From the NCBI RefSeq assembly GCF_013116745.1, contig NZ_JABFOE010000021.1:1-46942 (forward strand): 46,942 bases of DNA, in the 5' to 3' direction. Made by a program: the position numbers and the translations under genes. Position 1 is the stretch's first letter. Each line of letters begins with the position of its first letter. Shown here piece by piece: positions 17,680 through 26,424 of this stretch. Below the pieces are notes generated by a model. It was given only the letters and a program-made list of their open reading frames with translations, was not told the DNA's origin and ran no database searches. This DNA comes from Arthrobacter sp. 260 (lineage in GTDB: Bacteria; Actinomycetota; Actinomycetes; Actinomycetales; Micrococcaceae).

Positions 17680-19074
17680 GTGTCAACTAGTCTGACTGGC
17701 TCTAATGATGACGTCGAAGCAACAGATGCGCTTGCCCGGGAGGGCAACGACGACGATCAGATGAGCCGCGGCTCTCTAACCATGGCCTGGTATGGCGTCG
17801 CTAGCGCCATGTTCTACGTCTATGTCGGCGCCGCGATGGCCGTAGCATACGGCACGGCAAATGCGCTCGTCGGCATCGCACTCACGATCATTGTTTACAG
17901 CGTCATCAACGCTGTCCTTTCGAAGTACGCGATCAACAATCGCACCACGGTCGCGCAATTCTCGCGCACAATTCTTGGCACGGCGGGGTCATCTATCGCG
18001 ACCATTATCTTCGCACTCATCGCAATTTACTACGCGGTGTTCGAAGGCTCGATCGTTGCATACGCCTTCCAAACCCAGTTCGGCGGAGAGATGTGGATGT
18101 GGAGTCTCATTGTTGTGACCTACTCCACGCCGCTCATCATCGGCGGTGTGCGCCGATTCCTCGACAAACTTAACGGGTTTTTGTTGCCGATCTACTTCTT
18201 TGGCTTGATCGCCGCGGTCATCTGGGCCGCGTCTCTGTACGGCTACAACGAAAGTTGGCTGACTCAGGCACCTGAAGCTCCGATTCAGTTTGCTCTTGGC
18301 GGCCCAGGTTGGCTAGCAACCTTCGTGGGATATATGGGCGTATGGATCCTCATGATGTTCACGATGGATTTTGCTTCGCTAGGTAAGCGCAAAGACACGA
18401 AGTTCCACCAGTGGGTCTCCTTCGGTCCCGTCTTCAACGTTCTCGCGTTCGGCTTCTCTGCCGTAGCGGGTATCTTTCTCACCTTCACTATCCCGGGTAT
18501 GGACGTGACCGAGACTGGTGTAGCGGGGGGGATCGTACAGATGATGGGCATCCTTGGGCTCCTCATCGTGTTCGCGTCGCAAACCCGCATAAACACGGCG
18601 AATTACTATCTCGGTGCCGCAAATTTGAAGGTTTTTGGCGAGCGTGTTTTTGGTCTCAGGATGCCGAACCTCGTTTGGGTTTTGTTCTCTTCGGTAATCA
18701 TCTTCCTGCTTATGCTGCTCCCGATCGTGCAGTACTTGCTGCTCGCACTCGCTTGGCAGGGCGTGCTCGTGACGGCGTGGGTAGCCATCGCGCTCACCCA
18801 TATTGTCCTAAGCCGCGGCAAAAGGCAGGAGCACAGCGCCATTGAGGATCGGCACTACAAAGCGATCAACACGAACGGCCTCATTGCTTGGACCACCGCA
18901 ACGGTGGTTGGCATCTTCATGTTGCAGCTTGGACAAATCAATCCGGAGTTGGCGGGCATAGGTTCCACTTGGGGTCCCATACTCACCGTGGTTGTCGCCG
19001 CGGTCATCTATGGTGTGCTGTGGCAGGTGAAGCCAACAAGCCGCACGGGATTGAGCAGGTCTTCCAGCCAATAG
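17680..19074 (+). CDS. NCS1-type nucleobase/hydantoin/lactam permease
   Basis: Integral membrane transporter of 464 aa with about 12 hydrophobic segments and the cytosine-permease (CodB-like) fold of the NCS1 family, for example MSRGSLTMAWYGVASAMFYV and a long GGVRRFLDKLNGF loop. The GTG at 17680 is chosen for the perfect GGAGG seven bases upstream; the upstream frame back to 17545 looks like leader sequence. NCS1 members import cytosine, allantoin, hydantoins and related rings with protons or sodium. It lies 260 bases after hyuB in the same direction and is followed by a strong terminator, so it is probably the substrate importer of the hyu operon. Confidence 0.87.
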   Translation: MSTSLTGSNDDVEATDALAREGNDDDQMSRGSLTMAWYGVASAMFYVYVGAAMAVAYGTANALVGIALTIIVYSVINAVLSKYAINNRTTVAQFSRTILGTAGSSIATIIFALIAIYYAVFEGSIVAYAFQTQFGGEMWMWSLIVVTYSTPLIIGGVRRFLDKLNGFLLPIYFFGLIAAVIWAASLYGYNESWLTQAPEAPIQFALGGPGWLATFVGYMGVWILMMFTMDFASLGKRKDTKFHQWVSFGPVFNVLAFGFSAVAGIFLTFTIPGMDVTETGVAGGIVQMMGILGLLIVFASQTRINTANYYLGAANLKVFGERVFGLRMPNLVWVLFSSVIIFLLMLLPIVQYLLLALAWQGVLVTAWVAIALTHIVLSRGKRQEHSAIEDRHYKAINTNGLIAWTTATVVGIFMLQLGQINPELAGIGSTWGPILTVVVAAVIYGVLWQVKPTSRTGLSRSSSQ

Positions 19075-19107
19075 CTCGGTGATGGCCTCGGTTTCCCCGG
19101 GAGTCAT

Positions 19108-19145
19108 AACAAGGGCCCGCCCGATTTCAGGAGCGGGCCCTTGTT
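19108..19145 (+). terminator. Strong hairpin terminator after the permease gene
   Basis: A perfect 13-base inverted repeat (AACAAGGGCCCGC, 19108-19120, and its complement at 19133-19145) with a 12-base loop, 33 bases after the permease stop. The stem is very GC-rich, with the paired A/T bases at its foot providing a short T-run. It closes the hyuAB-permease unit and separates it from the IS debris downstream. Confidence 0.85.
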
Positions 19146-19189
19146 CGCGTTGTGGCTGCGGCTTCACCTGTCGAGCTCGAAGACGGCTA

Positions 19190-19258
19190 GGAGAGGTTGG
19201 TGACGCGGCTGGCTGGTGGTTGACCTTGAGTGAGGTTTGGCCTCGGTGGACTCTTCTA
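19190..19258 (-). mobile_element. IS481 3'-end scrap
   Basis: About 60-70 bases that match, with few differences, the 3' end of the IS481 transposase gene at 40438-40510 (the coding region for the HTSLKGQPPASRVTNL-like end). It is separated by IS110 debris from an IS481 N-terminal fragment at 19741-20030, so both could be parts of one broken IS481. Confidence 0.6.
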
Positions 19259-19262
19259 TGTC

Positions 19263-19740
19263 TGTCAAGTCGCGGATGAGGCATTGAGTGTTCGATAGAT
19301 ACGGCGGGCAAAATAGCGTTTGATGCAGCGGCGGATTTCCTTCTCACTCCGACCTCCTGCCCGTCGCTTTTCCACGTACTCACGGGTTGTAGGATCGTGG
19401 GTCATCCTCGTGACGGCGACCATGTGCAGCCCGCTGTTCAGCCCCTGTCGCCGCCCCGGTTCAGCCGATGTCTGGCCGTGTTCCCGGAAGACGCCGGAAT
19501 TGGGTTCACCCAGCCAGAGAAGCAAGCGACGCCTCGCTACGAACCCTGCCCTCGTGTGATCACGCGGTGAGGCACTTCGCGGCACTGATCGCCCCGAACC
19601 CCTTCTATTTCAGCAGCAAGGGTGCAGCCTTACTGGCCTTGACCAGCTGATCCAGCTGCAGCTTATTGGCCAATGAGCTGCTCGTCCAGTTCCAGAATGT
19701 GTTTAGACAGACGAAAGGCCTCGGTCCGAGCAATGTGCAG
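19263..19740 (-). pseudogene. IS110-family transposase remnant
   Basis: Decayed IS110 recombinase on the minus strand in several frames. Readable parts in coding order are TEAFRLSKHILELDEQL, KLQLDQLVKASKAAPLLL, GLNSGLHMVAVTRMTHDPTT, REYVEKRRAGGRSEKEI and RRCIKRYFARRIYRTLNA. These are the middle and C-terminal parts of IS110 transposases (helical linker, the Leu-Asn-rich box, and the terminal R-CxKRY-AR-Y helix). The N-terminal DEDD catalytic segment is missing and several stops interrupt the frame. Confidence 0.65.
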
Positions 19741-20030
19741 TGTGTTCGTAGCGGCGGATTGTCCGGCCCGCCCGGTCGAGCCAACATAGCCTGGCCAGCC
19801 CGTACCGGGTCGGACCCGGTGCACGGTTGAGGGATGCACTCCGAGATCGTACCCGATCCTCGCCGGACCCCCTGCCGGTTGACCCGCATCGCGATGATCC
19901 GCCGCTACGTCCGGGCGGGCGTGCGTGCGTCCGAGGCGGACAGTGGCGGGCCCGGCTCGAAGCACCGTTACCGGCCGGTCCGCGCTGACGGTAACGGGAA
20001 GCCCAGTCGATAACGGCCGCGGCCGAGCGG
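19741..20030 (-). pseudogene. IS481 transposase N-terminal remnant
   Basis: Minus-strand fragment homologous to the HTH and linker part of the IS481 copy at 41009-41200: ARIGYDLGVHPSTVHRV against ARIGYHLGIHPSTVHRI, and IRRYEHTA at its 3' edge. Frame changes occur around the STVHR box. The 3' edge at 19741 is the point where the IS110 sequence begins. Confidence 0.65.
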
Positions 20031-20035
20031 GGGTC

Positions 20036-20308
20036 GTAGTCTCAGTCATCGGCCTTGAGCTGTCTGCGGATCTTCACGAGCTCGTTAACGACCGTGGGCC
20101 CGTACCGACTGGCTGGCCGTCCCAGTGCGCGGGAGCGCGGATGCAGCGCTGCCGTTAACTCGTGTGCCGCACGAGCGCGGATCTTGTAGAACACGCTGCG
20201 CGAGATCTTCACCGAGCGGCAGAACTCACTGACCGACAGGGCGAGCGGCTGGGTCGGATCGTAGTTGATAATCGCGGCACGAGTCTGAGGCGAAAGAGGA
20301 TTAGACAT
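20036..20308 (-). pseudogene. Transposase N-terminal fragment (integrase-core IS)
   Basis: An 88-residue frame, MSNPLSPQTRAAIINYDPTQ then SVSEFCRSVKISRSVFYKIR, a helix-turn-helix that opens IS481/IS3-like transposases. It runs into a stop after ELVKIRRQLKAD, where an intact protein would continue into the second HTH and the DDE core. The gene is cut there by the IS481 remnant. Short repeated dyads upstream (20367-20512) may be its transposase-binding end. Confidence 0.6.
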
Positions 20309-20366
20309 TCATCGAATGTCACAGACAAGCACCCCATGCAGCTGTCTCCGATGTCGTGAGACACCC

Positions 20367-20512
20367 TGTCCACGATGTCGGTAGGGGCGGATGGTACTGG
20401 CGGTCTGGCGACTTGGTGTGTAATCTCGCAACATCGTAGACACTGGACCGCACCACTTCATGGACGCTGGGTCTCATAGCTTTGTGTGTCCTGTCTCAGC
20501 ACATCGTGGACA
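20367..20512. repeat. Repeated 12-base dyad ACATCGTGGACA
   Basis: The 12-mer occurs as ACATCGTAGACA (20431-20442) and ACATCGTGGACA (20501-20512). It also occurs in inverse orientation as TGTCCACGATGT (20367-20378), with a further relative around 20343-20363 (TGTCTCCGATGTCGTGAGACA region). The set sits between an IS fragment and the broken aldehyde dehydrogenase gene. It most likely marks IS termini or multiple transposase-binding sites. Confidence 0.55.
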
Positions 20513-20531
20513 CATGATCTCATGGTGCCAC

Positions 20532-21314
20532 GCAGTACGTTCTGTGCGGCATCGGCCATGAGCCGCTTGCCCACCGGTGTGGAATCGGTGAAGGAGATCT
20601 TGCGCTGCCGGGAATGTTTCAGCAGGGGTCCGTAGATGCCGGAGGCGACGACGTTGAGCACTGCGGCGGGCAGGCCGGCGTCGGAGCGTGGTTTGGGCGA
20701 ACAGCTGGGCTGTGAGCGGTGTGAGTTTCGCGGTTTGAGCACCATGGTGCAGCCGGCAGCGATCGGCGGGCGCCACCTTCCGGGTCGCCATCACCAGCGG
20801 GAGTTCCACGGCGTGATAAGCAGGCACGGGCCGCCCGGTTGCGCTGGACCAGAATTTTGTCCTTGCCCTCGGGGGTGGTGAGGTAGCGGCCGTAGTCGCG
20901 TACGGCCTCCTCCGAGAACCAGCGCAGGAATTCCGCGCCGTAGGTCACTTCGCGGTGTGCTTCAGCCAGCGGTTTTCCCATTTCCAGTGTCATCAGCAGT
21001 GCGAAGTCATTGGCACGCAGTCACCAGGTCGAATGCGCGTCGCAGGATTTCGGCACGCTCCCGTGCAGCGGTGCGCGCCCAGGACGCCTGGACGCCTGGG
21101 CGGCATCGAGGGCGGCCACCGCGTCTTCACTAGTCGCCGAGGCAAGAGTCGCAAGTACCTCACCGGTCGCGGGATCATGTACGTCGAAAGTGCCGCCATC
21201 GGACGCCTACCGCCACTGGCCGCCGACCAGCAGGCCGGTAGGCATAGAAGCAAGAACTTCGGCCTCAAGCTTGCGTAAGACGTCAAGAAGATCAATAAGG
21301 GAGGAGGTGGTCAT
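20532..21314 (-). pseudogene. gabD: Succinate-semialdehyde/aldehyde dehydrogenase remnant
   Basis: NAD(P)-dependent aldehyde dehydrogenase broken by frameshifts and cut at its 3' end by IS sequence. Pieces in order are MTTSSLIDLLDVLRKLEAEV, DGGTFDVHDPATGEVLATLA, FALLMTLEMGKPLAEA, EVTYGAEFLRWFSEEAVRDY, MATRKVAPA, AKLTPLTAQLFAQT, AGLPA.VLNVVAS and STPVGKRLMADAAQNVLR. The wording EMGKPLAEA-x-EVTYGAEF-RWFSEEAVR is typical of GabD-type enzymes. The catalytic Glu and Cys would lie beyond the break, so no activity is possible. It follows the esterase gene by about 105 bases in the same direction and was probably the fourth gene of that operon. Confidence 0.8.
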
Positions 21315-21419
21315 CAGTGCTTTCCTAAATAATGTGAGATGGTGATGGCCGTGAGGGGAATCCCTCGGACCACCACCATCCATAGAGTTGTCTGCTTGGT
21401 GGTCACCGGACCGAGCGCC

Positions 21420-22403
21420 TCACTCCCGCCCAAAATGCACACCATCCCAGTCAGATTGTGCGTACCTGATGAAGCCGGCGATGTCCTCAACCGACTGTTC
21501 ACCACGAGGGATACGCCCTGCGGAGGTCAACATTCCGTGGGCGTACCCCGGTAGGTGTTGGTACCGGACCTCAGTTCCTGCTTGAGCAAGGGACGCGGCG
21601 TAGTTCGCCCCCTCGTCAACCAACGGATCGTTGTCCACAGTGATAACGAGGCTTCGTGGAAGGCCGACGGGGAGTTGCGCGAGGGCGGGACTGATTTCTG
21701 GGGCAGAACGGTCTATCCCCTCCGGCAGGTAATGGTCCGCGAACCAAGCGATAGTGTCAGCAACGAGAGGGAATCCCTTGGTGACTCGGCCGTAGGAGGG
21801 TGATGCCATGGTCAGGTCCACCATGGGGTAGATGAGGACTTGGCCCGCGATCGGCAGCGGATCTGCTGCGGTCGCGTTCTCAATTGCTAGGACAGCGGCC
21901 AGCTGTCCTCCAGCACTGTCACCGACGAGCACGACCTGGGATACGTCCAGGCCGTGCTCATTACCGGCTGAGAACAACCAACGCAGCGCAGTGCGACAGT
22001 CGTCGATCGCTGCCGGATAGCGGTGCTCTGGGGCCAGACGGTAGTCAACCGCAATGACTGGCAGCGCCGTAAGGCTCGCCAGGCGCCGGCACAGTCCGTC
22101 ATGAGTTGAAAGACTGCCCATAACCCACCCTCCGCCGTGGAGAAATAGCACGCCGGGGGTGGGTCCTCCGACGGGGCGCGGGTCATAGATCCGCAGTTTG
22201 AACTCGTCGACATTGAAATCCGTTACCGACGACAGCGAATCACCGCTCAGACCGTTGGCCGCACACCCTTGCTCATAGAGCTCCCGTACCTGTTCGACGG
22301 GATAAGTATGGAATGAGCGCCCCCCGGATGAGCGGAATGCCTCCAGAACTCCTACAGCGTCTGATGCGACAGGCCTCCGGCTGAAAGGGTCTGGATGGGT
22401 CAC
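21420..22403 (-). CDS. Alpha/beta-hydrolase esterase, hormone-sensitive-lipase family
   Basis: A 327-aa esterase of the HSL (family IV) group. The oxyanion-hole motif HGGGWVMG lies near residue 90, the nucleophile elbow GDSAGG near 162, the acid in DNDPLVDEG near 257 and the catalytic His in GYAHG near 286. No signal peptide is present, so it is cytoplasmic. It starts with GTG overlapping the stop of the monooxygenase gene (GTGA), showing translational coupling. Context says it hydrolyses the ester or lactone made by the Baeyer-Villiger enzyme. Confidence 0.9.
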   Translation of the reverse strand: MTHPDPFSRRPVASDAVGVLEAFRSSGGRSFHTYPVEQVRELYEQGCAANGLSGDSLSSVTDFNVDEFKLRIYDPRPVGGPTPGVLFLHGGGWVMGSLSTHDGLCRRLASLTALPVIAVDYRLAPEHRYPAAIDDCRTALRWLFSAGNEHGLDVSQVVLVGDSAGGQLAAVLAIENATAADPLPIAGQVLIYPMVDLTMASPSYGRVTKGFPLVADTIAWFADHYLPEGIDRSAPEISPALAQLPVGLPRSLVITVDNDPLVDEGANYAASLAQAGTEVRYQHLPGYAHGMLTSAGRIPRGEQSVEDIAGFIRYAQSDWDGVHFGRE

Positions 22404-23887
22404 CTTGCCTGTCCGGATTCGGCCAGCTGAAGGTAGTCATCGAGTTGGAGGTCATGGGTGCTCGCCCGGTATTCTTCCACCGTTCCGCACCAGTTGTTGA
22501 TGACTCGTCCGTCCTCGTTCTTGTACCAGGAGGAGCAGTCCGAGGAGAACGCGGACTTCTCGAGTTCGTTCTGAACGTGAGCGTTGTACTTGTCGAGCAC
22601 AGCCCGATCCACTTCCAATACCCTCGATTCATCGGCTGCGATGTACTCGACAGCCTGGGCGATGTAGCGGTGCTGGGCCTCCAGCATGGAGACCACTGAG
22701 TTGTGGTTCAGATTGGTGTTGGGACCATAGATTAGGAAGAGGTTGGGGAACTGATCGACAGTGATGCCCAGATATGCCTCTGGTGCGTTGCCCCACCGCT
22801 CTTCGAGGCGGATGCCATCACGTCCTGAAACGCGCATTGATCCCTGGAAGGCATGGCTATGGAAGCCCGTGGCGTAGATGACCACGTCGAACTCGTGCTC
22901 GACGCCGTCAGCGGTGCAAATTCCGCGAGGCGTGAACTCGGTAATTGCCTCGGTCACGAGTTCCACGTTGCCGCGGGTCAGGGCGGGGTAGAAATCGTCG
23001 CTTCTCAGAATACGCTTGCATCCGAAGTCGTAGTCAGGGGTGAGCTTGGCCCGCAGTTCAGGATCGGACACCTGATTCTCGAGGTGCTCGCGTGCGAGTT
23101 GCACGCCTTCCTCGGACGCTGCTGTGTGGCGTCGCGTCCGCTCGAATCCCGCTTCACGAAACTCGTGGATCTCTTGGCGCAGCTTTCGGTATGCGTCCGG
23201 GTTCTTCTGGAACTGCCTGCTTTCCTCCTCGCTGAAGATGTACTGGTCGCGGGGGAGGATGTAGTTGGCTGAGCGCTGAAATACAGTCAGGTTCGATGCG
23301 ATTTTCGCAACCTCGGGAACGTACTGAACCGCTGTGGCGGCTGAACCGATGGATGCGACCCGCTTGCCTGTCAGATCGAGATCGTGCCGCCACTTCGAGG
23401 AGTGGAAAGCCACGCCTTCGAACGTGTCCGTCCCCGGGAAGTCAGGCATATTGGGCTCGTTCAGCTGGCCCCAAGCTGCCACGACGGAACGGGCGAGGTA
23501 CTGCGAGCCGTCCGCGGTATGAACAGTCCAGAGGCAGCGAGCCTGATCCCACTCCGATGCTGTGATGTCCTGACCGTATCGGATGTGCTTATTCAGCCCG
23601 AACTCCTGCACCATGGAGCGCAGGTAGCCTTGGAGCTCCTCCTGGCCGGCGAACATCCGGGATACCTTGACGTTGAGGAAGTAGCTGTAGCAGTACACGA
23701 GCGCCTGAGTGTCACACGCGGCGCCAGGGTAGGTGTTCTCACGCCATACGCCTCCTACATCCTCGCCGCGTTCAAGGATCAGGAAGTCCTCAACGCTTTC
23801 CTGGACGAACTGGGCTCCCTGGCCCAGACCGCCGAAACCGGCGCCGATGATGATTGCGCTGTAGATGTGGTCTTTCGTGGAGGTCAC
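22400..23887 (-). CDS. Baeyer-Villiger monooxygenase (FAD/NADPH)
   Basis: A 495-aa flavoprotein that inserts oxygen beside a ketone carbonyl to give an ester or lactone. The FAD-binding Rossmann motif GAGFGGLGQG is near residue 15, followed by GGVWRENTYPGAACD. The Baeyer-Villiger fingerprint FEGVAFHSSKW is near 157-167, though it ends W-R rather than W-P. The NADPH Rossmann motif IGSAATAVQ follows at about 180. It starts at GTG 23887 and lies 35 bases after the alcohol dehydrogenase gene. Length is at the short end for type I enzymes. Substrate could be a linear, aromatic or cyclic ketone; nothing in the sequence decides. Confidence 0.9.
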   Translation of the reverse strand: MTSTKDHIYSAIIIGAGFGGLGQGAQFVQESVEDFLILERGEDVGGVWRENTYPGAACDTQALVYCYSYFLNVKVSRMFAGQEELQGYLRSMVQEFGLNKHIRYGQDITASEWDQARCLWTVHTADGSQYLARSVVAAWGQLNEPNMPDFPGTDTFEGVAFHSSKWRHDLDLTGKRVASIGSAATAVQYVPEVAKIASNLTVFQRSANYILPRDQYIFSEEESRQFQKNPDAYRKLRQEIHEFREAGFERTRRHTAASEEGVQLAREHLENQVSDPELRAKLTPDYDFGCKRILRSDDFYPALTRGNVELVTEAITEFTPRGICTADGVEHEFDVVIYATGFHSHAFQGSMRVSGRDGIRLEERWGNAPEAYLGITVDQFPNLFLIYGPNTNLNHNSVVSMLEAQHRYIAQAVEYIAADESRVLEVDRAVLDKYNAHVQNELEKSAFSSDCSSWYKNEDGRVINNWCGTVEEYRASTHDLQLDDYLQLAESGQAR

Positions 23888-23922
23888 AATGGTCTCTCTT
23901 CGAAGCTGGATGCGGATTGAAA

Positions 23923-25077
23923 TCAGGAAAAGGTGATGATTTGGCGTAGCGCGTGGCCGTCGTCGAGCGTGTCCATTGCCCGGTTGATCTCTTCGAGCGA
24001 GATGGTCTCAGACACCAACCCTTCGACCGCCAGTTGGCCGTCTCGCCAGAGCTGTTCGTAGATGGGAATGTCGTGTTCGGGAACTGCCGAACCGAGGTAA
24101 CTGCCGACGATGGACCGGGCCTCTGCCGTAAGGGTGAGCGGGTCGATGGCGACCGATTGCCCAGGGGCGGGCAACCCGACCGTCACGGTGATTCCTCCCG
24201 GCTTCGTCAATGCCACCGCAGCTTCCAGAGCGCGTGGGTGCCCTGCCGCTTCGATAACAGCGTCGAACTTTTCACCGCATTCCAGAGCCGCCGCAGTAGT
24301 CAAGGCGTCGACGGCACCAAGGTTGCGCGCGGCTTCCAGTTTGGCTGGCATGGTATCGATACCGACGACGTGTTCGACTCCGGTGGCGACGGCTGTAATC
24401 AGAGCCGCCATACCTACTCCGCCGAGACCAACGATGGCTACCCGGGCCGAAGGCACGGGCTTGGCGACATTGAGAACAGCTCCTCCTCCAGTGAGCAGGG
24501 CACATCCGAGCAGTGCAGCTATGTGCGCAGGCACGTCAGCGCCAACAGGTACAACGGAACGGCGGGAAACCACCGCATATGTGGCGAACGCGGAAACTCC
24601 CACATGGTGCTGGATCGGCTGGCCGTTTCGTGAGATCCTCCGGCTGCCACCGAGCAGTGTTCCTTCGGTGTTGGACGCGCTGCCTTGCTCACACGGGGTC
24701 CCGCCGTTGGATTTGCAACCGGCGCATTGCCCGCAGCGGGGGAGGAACGTCATGACGACACGCTGACCGACCGAGATATCGGTCACCTCATCGCCCAATT
24801 CCTCCACGATGCCGGCCGCCTCGTGGCCAAGCAGCATTGGGGTAGGTCGCGGCCGGTTTCCGTTGACGACGGATAGGTCTGAGTGGCACACCCCGGCTGC
24901 CTCAATTCGAACCAGGATCTCGCCCTTACCCGGACCTTCGAGCTCGAGGTCTTCCACTTGGATGGGGAGCGTGTCCGTGTACGGCCGCTCGGCGCCGGTA
25001 GCTTCCAGGACCGCACCGCGTATGGTTCTGGTCCGGGTGGCTGTCCTCGCGGCTGAGTTCGTATATTCGATCGTCAC
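23923..25077 (-). CDS. Zinc-dependent alcohol dehydrogenase (MDR family)
   Basis: A 384-aa NAD(P)-dependent dehydrogenase, first gene of a minus-strand operon. Catalytic zinc ligands are in GVCHSDL (near 63) and GHEAAG (near 85). The structural zinc loop CGQCAGCKSNGGTPC is near 110-124, and the Rossmann motif GLGGVG is near 217. GTG 25077 is preferred, because GAGAGGA lies six bases upstream and the reading further upstream has no homology. It should oxidise a secondary or cyclic alcohol to the ketone used by the next enzyme. Confidence 0.9.
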   Translation of the reverse strand: MTIEYTNSAARTATRTRTIRGAVLEATGAERPYTDTLPIQVEDLELEGPGKGEILVRIEAAGVCHSDLSVVNGNRPRPTPMLLGHEAAGIVEELGDEVTDISVGQRVVMTFLPRCGQCAGCKSNGGTPCEQGSASNTEGTLLGGSRRISRNGQPIQHHVGVSAFATYAVVSRRSVVPVGADVPAHIAALLGCALLTGGGAVLNVAKPVPSARVAIVGLGGVGMAALITAVATGVEHVVGIDTMPAKLEAARNLGAVDALTTAAALECGEKFDAVIEAAGHPRALEAAVALTKPGGITVTVGLPAPGQSVAIDPLTLTAEARSIVGSYLGSAVPEHDIPIYEQLWRDGQLAVEGLVSETISLEEINRAMDTLDDGHALRQIITFS

Positions 25078-25456
25078 GATTGGTCCTCTCGGGGAGCAGC
25101 GAAGTGGAGCAGAAATTGCGCAGGGAACGGAGTTCGGGGAGGGCCGGTGGGTGCCCTCGCATGGCGCGTGGGGCCGCTCCCATCGTTCTCTCCTGCAGCG
25201 GTTGCTATCCCCGGGCTGGGGATCGTCCTCTAGCAACGGACTGTCCATTGAGAGTAGCTGGGCGAGTGGCCGACGTCATGATGCAGAAAGTCAAGTTATT
25301 GATCGCTCTTTAGATGATTCGTCATAAATGAAGCCCATTGTCCGATGAAGAATCCTCCAGGCGAGGTGCCATAGGGAGGCTGCTGGGCACGAAAGCATGG
25401 ATATGGAGCCAATGCTCGGCATTGAACTCGTTCCCTGTGCCGATACTTAGCTGTAC
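25078..25456. promoter_or_regulatory. Upstream region of the alcohol dehydrogenase operon
   Basis: About 380 bases with no convincing gene. It contains the ribosome binding site of the dehydrogenase (GAGAGGA at about 25084-25090) and should hold its promoter. A TTGACT-like hexamer occurs near 25290 on the minus strand without a good -10 partner. No dedicated regulator gene is adjacent, and the left side is bounded by IS481 debris, so the original regulator may have been lost. Confidence 0.35.
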
Positions 25457-25660
25457 TCAGTCAGTCGGTTGTTGACACCTGGTGATGGGTGGCGTGCCTC
25501 CGAGGCTGCCATGTGGCCGATGGTTGTTGTAGAAGTTTAGCCAGGGTTGCAGTGCGTCGGTGCGGTCCTTGTTGGAGGTGAAAGCCTGCCGGTAGGCCCA
25601 ACCTTCCTGGAGGGTGCGGTTGAAGCGTTCGGCTTTGCCGTTCTGCCAAGCCCTACGTGT
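25457..25660 (-). pseudogene. IS481 transposase C-terminal fragment
   Basis: Minus-strand frame containing NGKAERFNRTLQEGWAYRQA and NNHRPHGSLGGTPPITR, the region around the third catalytic residue (Glu) and C-terminus of IS481 transposases. Nothing of the N-terminal half remains; sequence above about 25680 belongs to another element. It differs from the copy at 40438-41218 (NGKERFNRT). Confidence 0.75.
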
Positions 25661-25780
25661 CAGGCTGGGACGGTACCAGGGGCTCGTAGCAAGTCCGTTT
25701 AGTCGCGTGGGGCGAGAGCCAGGAATCCAGTGATCATGTCCAGTTCGGTTCTGAGTGCAGTACGCGAAGATAGCGCTGTG

Positions 25781-25805
25781 AGTAGTAGTAGTAGTAGTAG
25801 TAGTA
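25781..25805. repeat. (AGT)8 trinucleotide repeat
   Basis: Eight tandem AGT units plus one base, between the IS481 fragment and the IS3 orfA fragment. Pure trinucleotide runs of this length are unusual in GC-rich bacterial DNA. It does not lie inside a supported gene. Confidence 0.9.
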
Positions 25806-25839
25806 ACTCTCCTGGGCCGCGGGCTGGTGGGCCGCGGCC

Positions 25840-26198
25840 TCGACGGTCGTTTACCCCGGTCCAGCCAGAAACTCGAGTTCCTGGCCGCGTACGAGAGCGC
25901 GTGCGAGAACGGTGGCGGTGGTGCGTTCCTGCGCCGGGAGGGCCTGTATTCCTCACAGATCACCGAGTGGAGGAAGCTCCGTGATGCCGGTGTGTTGGCC
26001 GGGAAGAAGCCCGGGGAACCGATCGGGAAGCCCTCGGCGGAGCAGGCCGAGAACGCGCGTTTGCGCCGCCAGTTAGAGGTGACGCAGGGCCGGTTGGAAA
26101 AGACCGAGGCAGCCTCGGACTTGATGGGAAAACTACAGGCGTTCTTAGAGGACGCCTCACGAGATTCACCGGACGAGCCCCGGTCCAAGAAACGCTGA
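25840..26198 (+). pseudogene. IS3-family OrfA fragment
   Basis: Plus-strand frame with KLEFLAAYESACENGGGGAF, REGLYSSQITEWRKLRDAG, then a leucine-zipper-like stretch ENARLRRQLEVTQGRLEKTE and a terminal DSPDEPRSKKR. This is the HTH and zipper protein that precedes the integrase orf in IS3-group elements. Its 5' end is missing, no orfB follows, and the sequence runs straight into IS1380. Confidence 0.7.
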
Positions 26199-26204
26199 TG
26201 GCCG

Positions 26205-26424
26205 TCTACCGGGCTCGTGGTGCGCCGGATCCCGGAGCTGAACCCGACAAAGGAAACCACCGTCAGCCGCGGCTACTCGACAAACACCGGCACCACGCGT
26301 TCTTCACCACCGTTGACGCTGAGATCCTAGACACCGTCGCCGCGGATCAAACCCACCGCAAGCACGCCATTATCGAGCAAATCAACGCCCACCTGAAAGA
26401 CAGTGCGTTGGCGCACATGCCCTC
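26205..26424 (+). pseudogene. IS1380 transposase, left part
   Basis: Plus-strand IS1380 transposase segment: LVVRRIPELNPTKETTVS, then after a frameshift DKHRHHAFFTTVDAEILDT, VAADQTHRKHAIIEQINAH and LKDSALAHMPS. The reading stops at the left end of the Tn554-like element. Its continuation, GKFAANSAWLVAAVMAYNLT, resumes at 30438, so the element split this gene. The 5' half of the IS1380 gene is absent. Confidence 0.8.

Noticed and set aside
20367..20512. CRISPR-like array
   Set aside because: Only four irregularly spaced short dyads in both orientations and no cas genes; fits IS ends.
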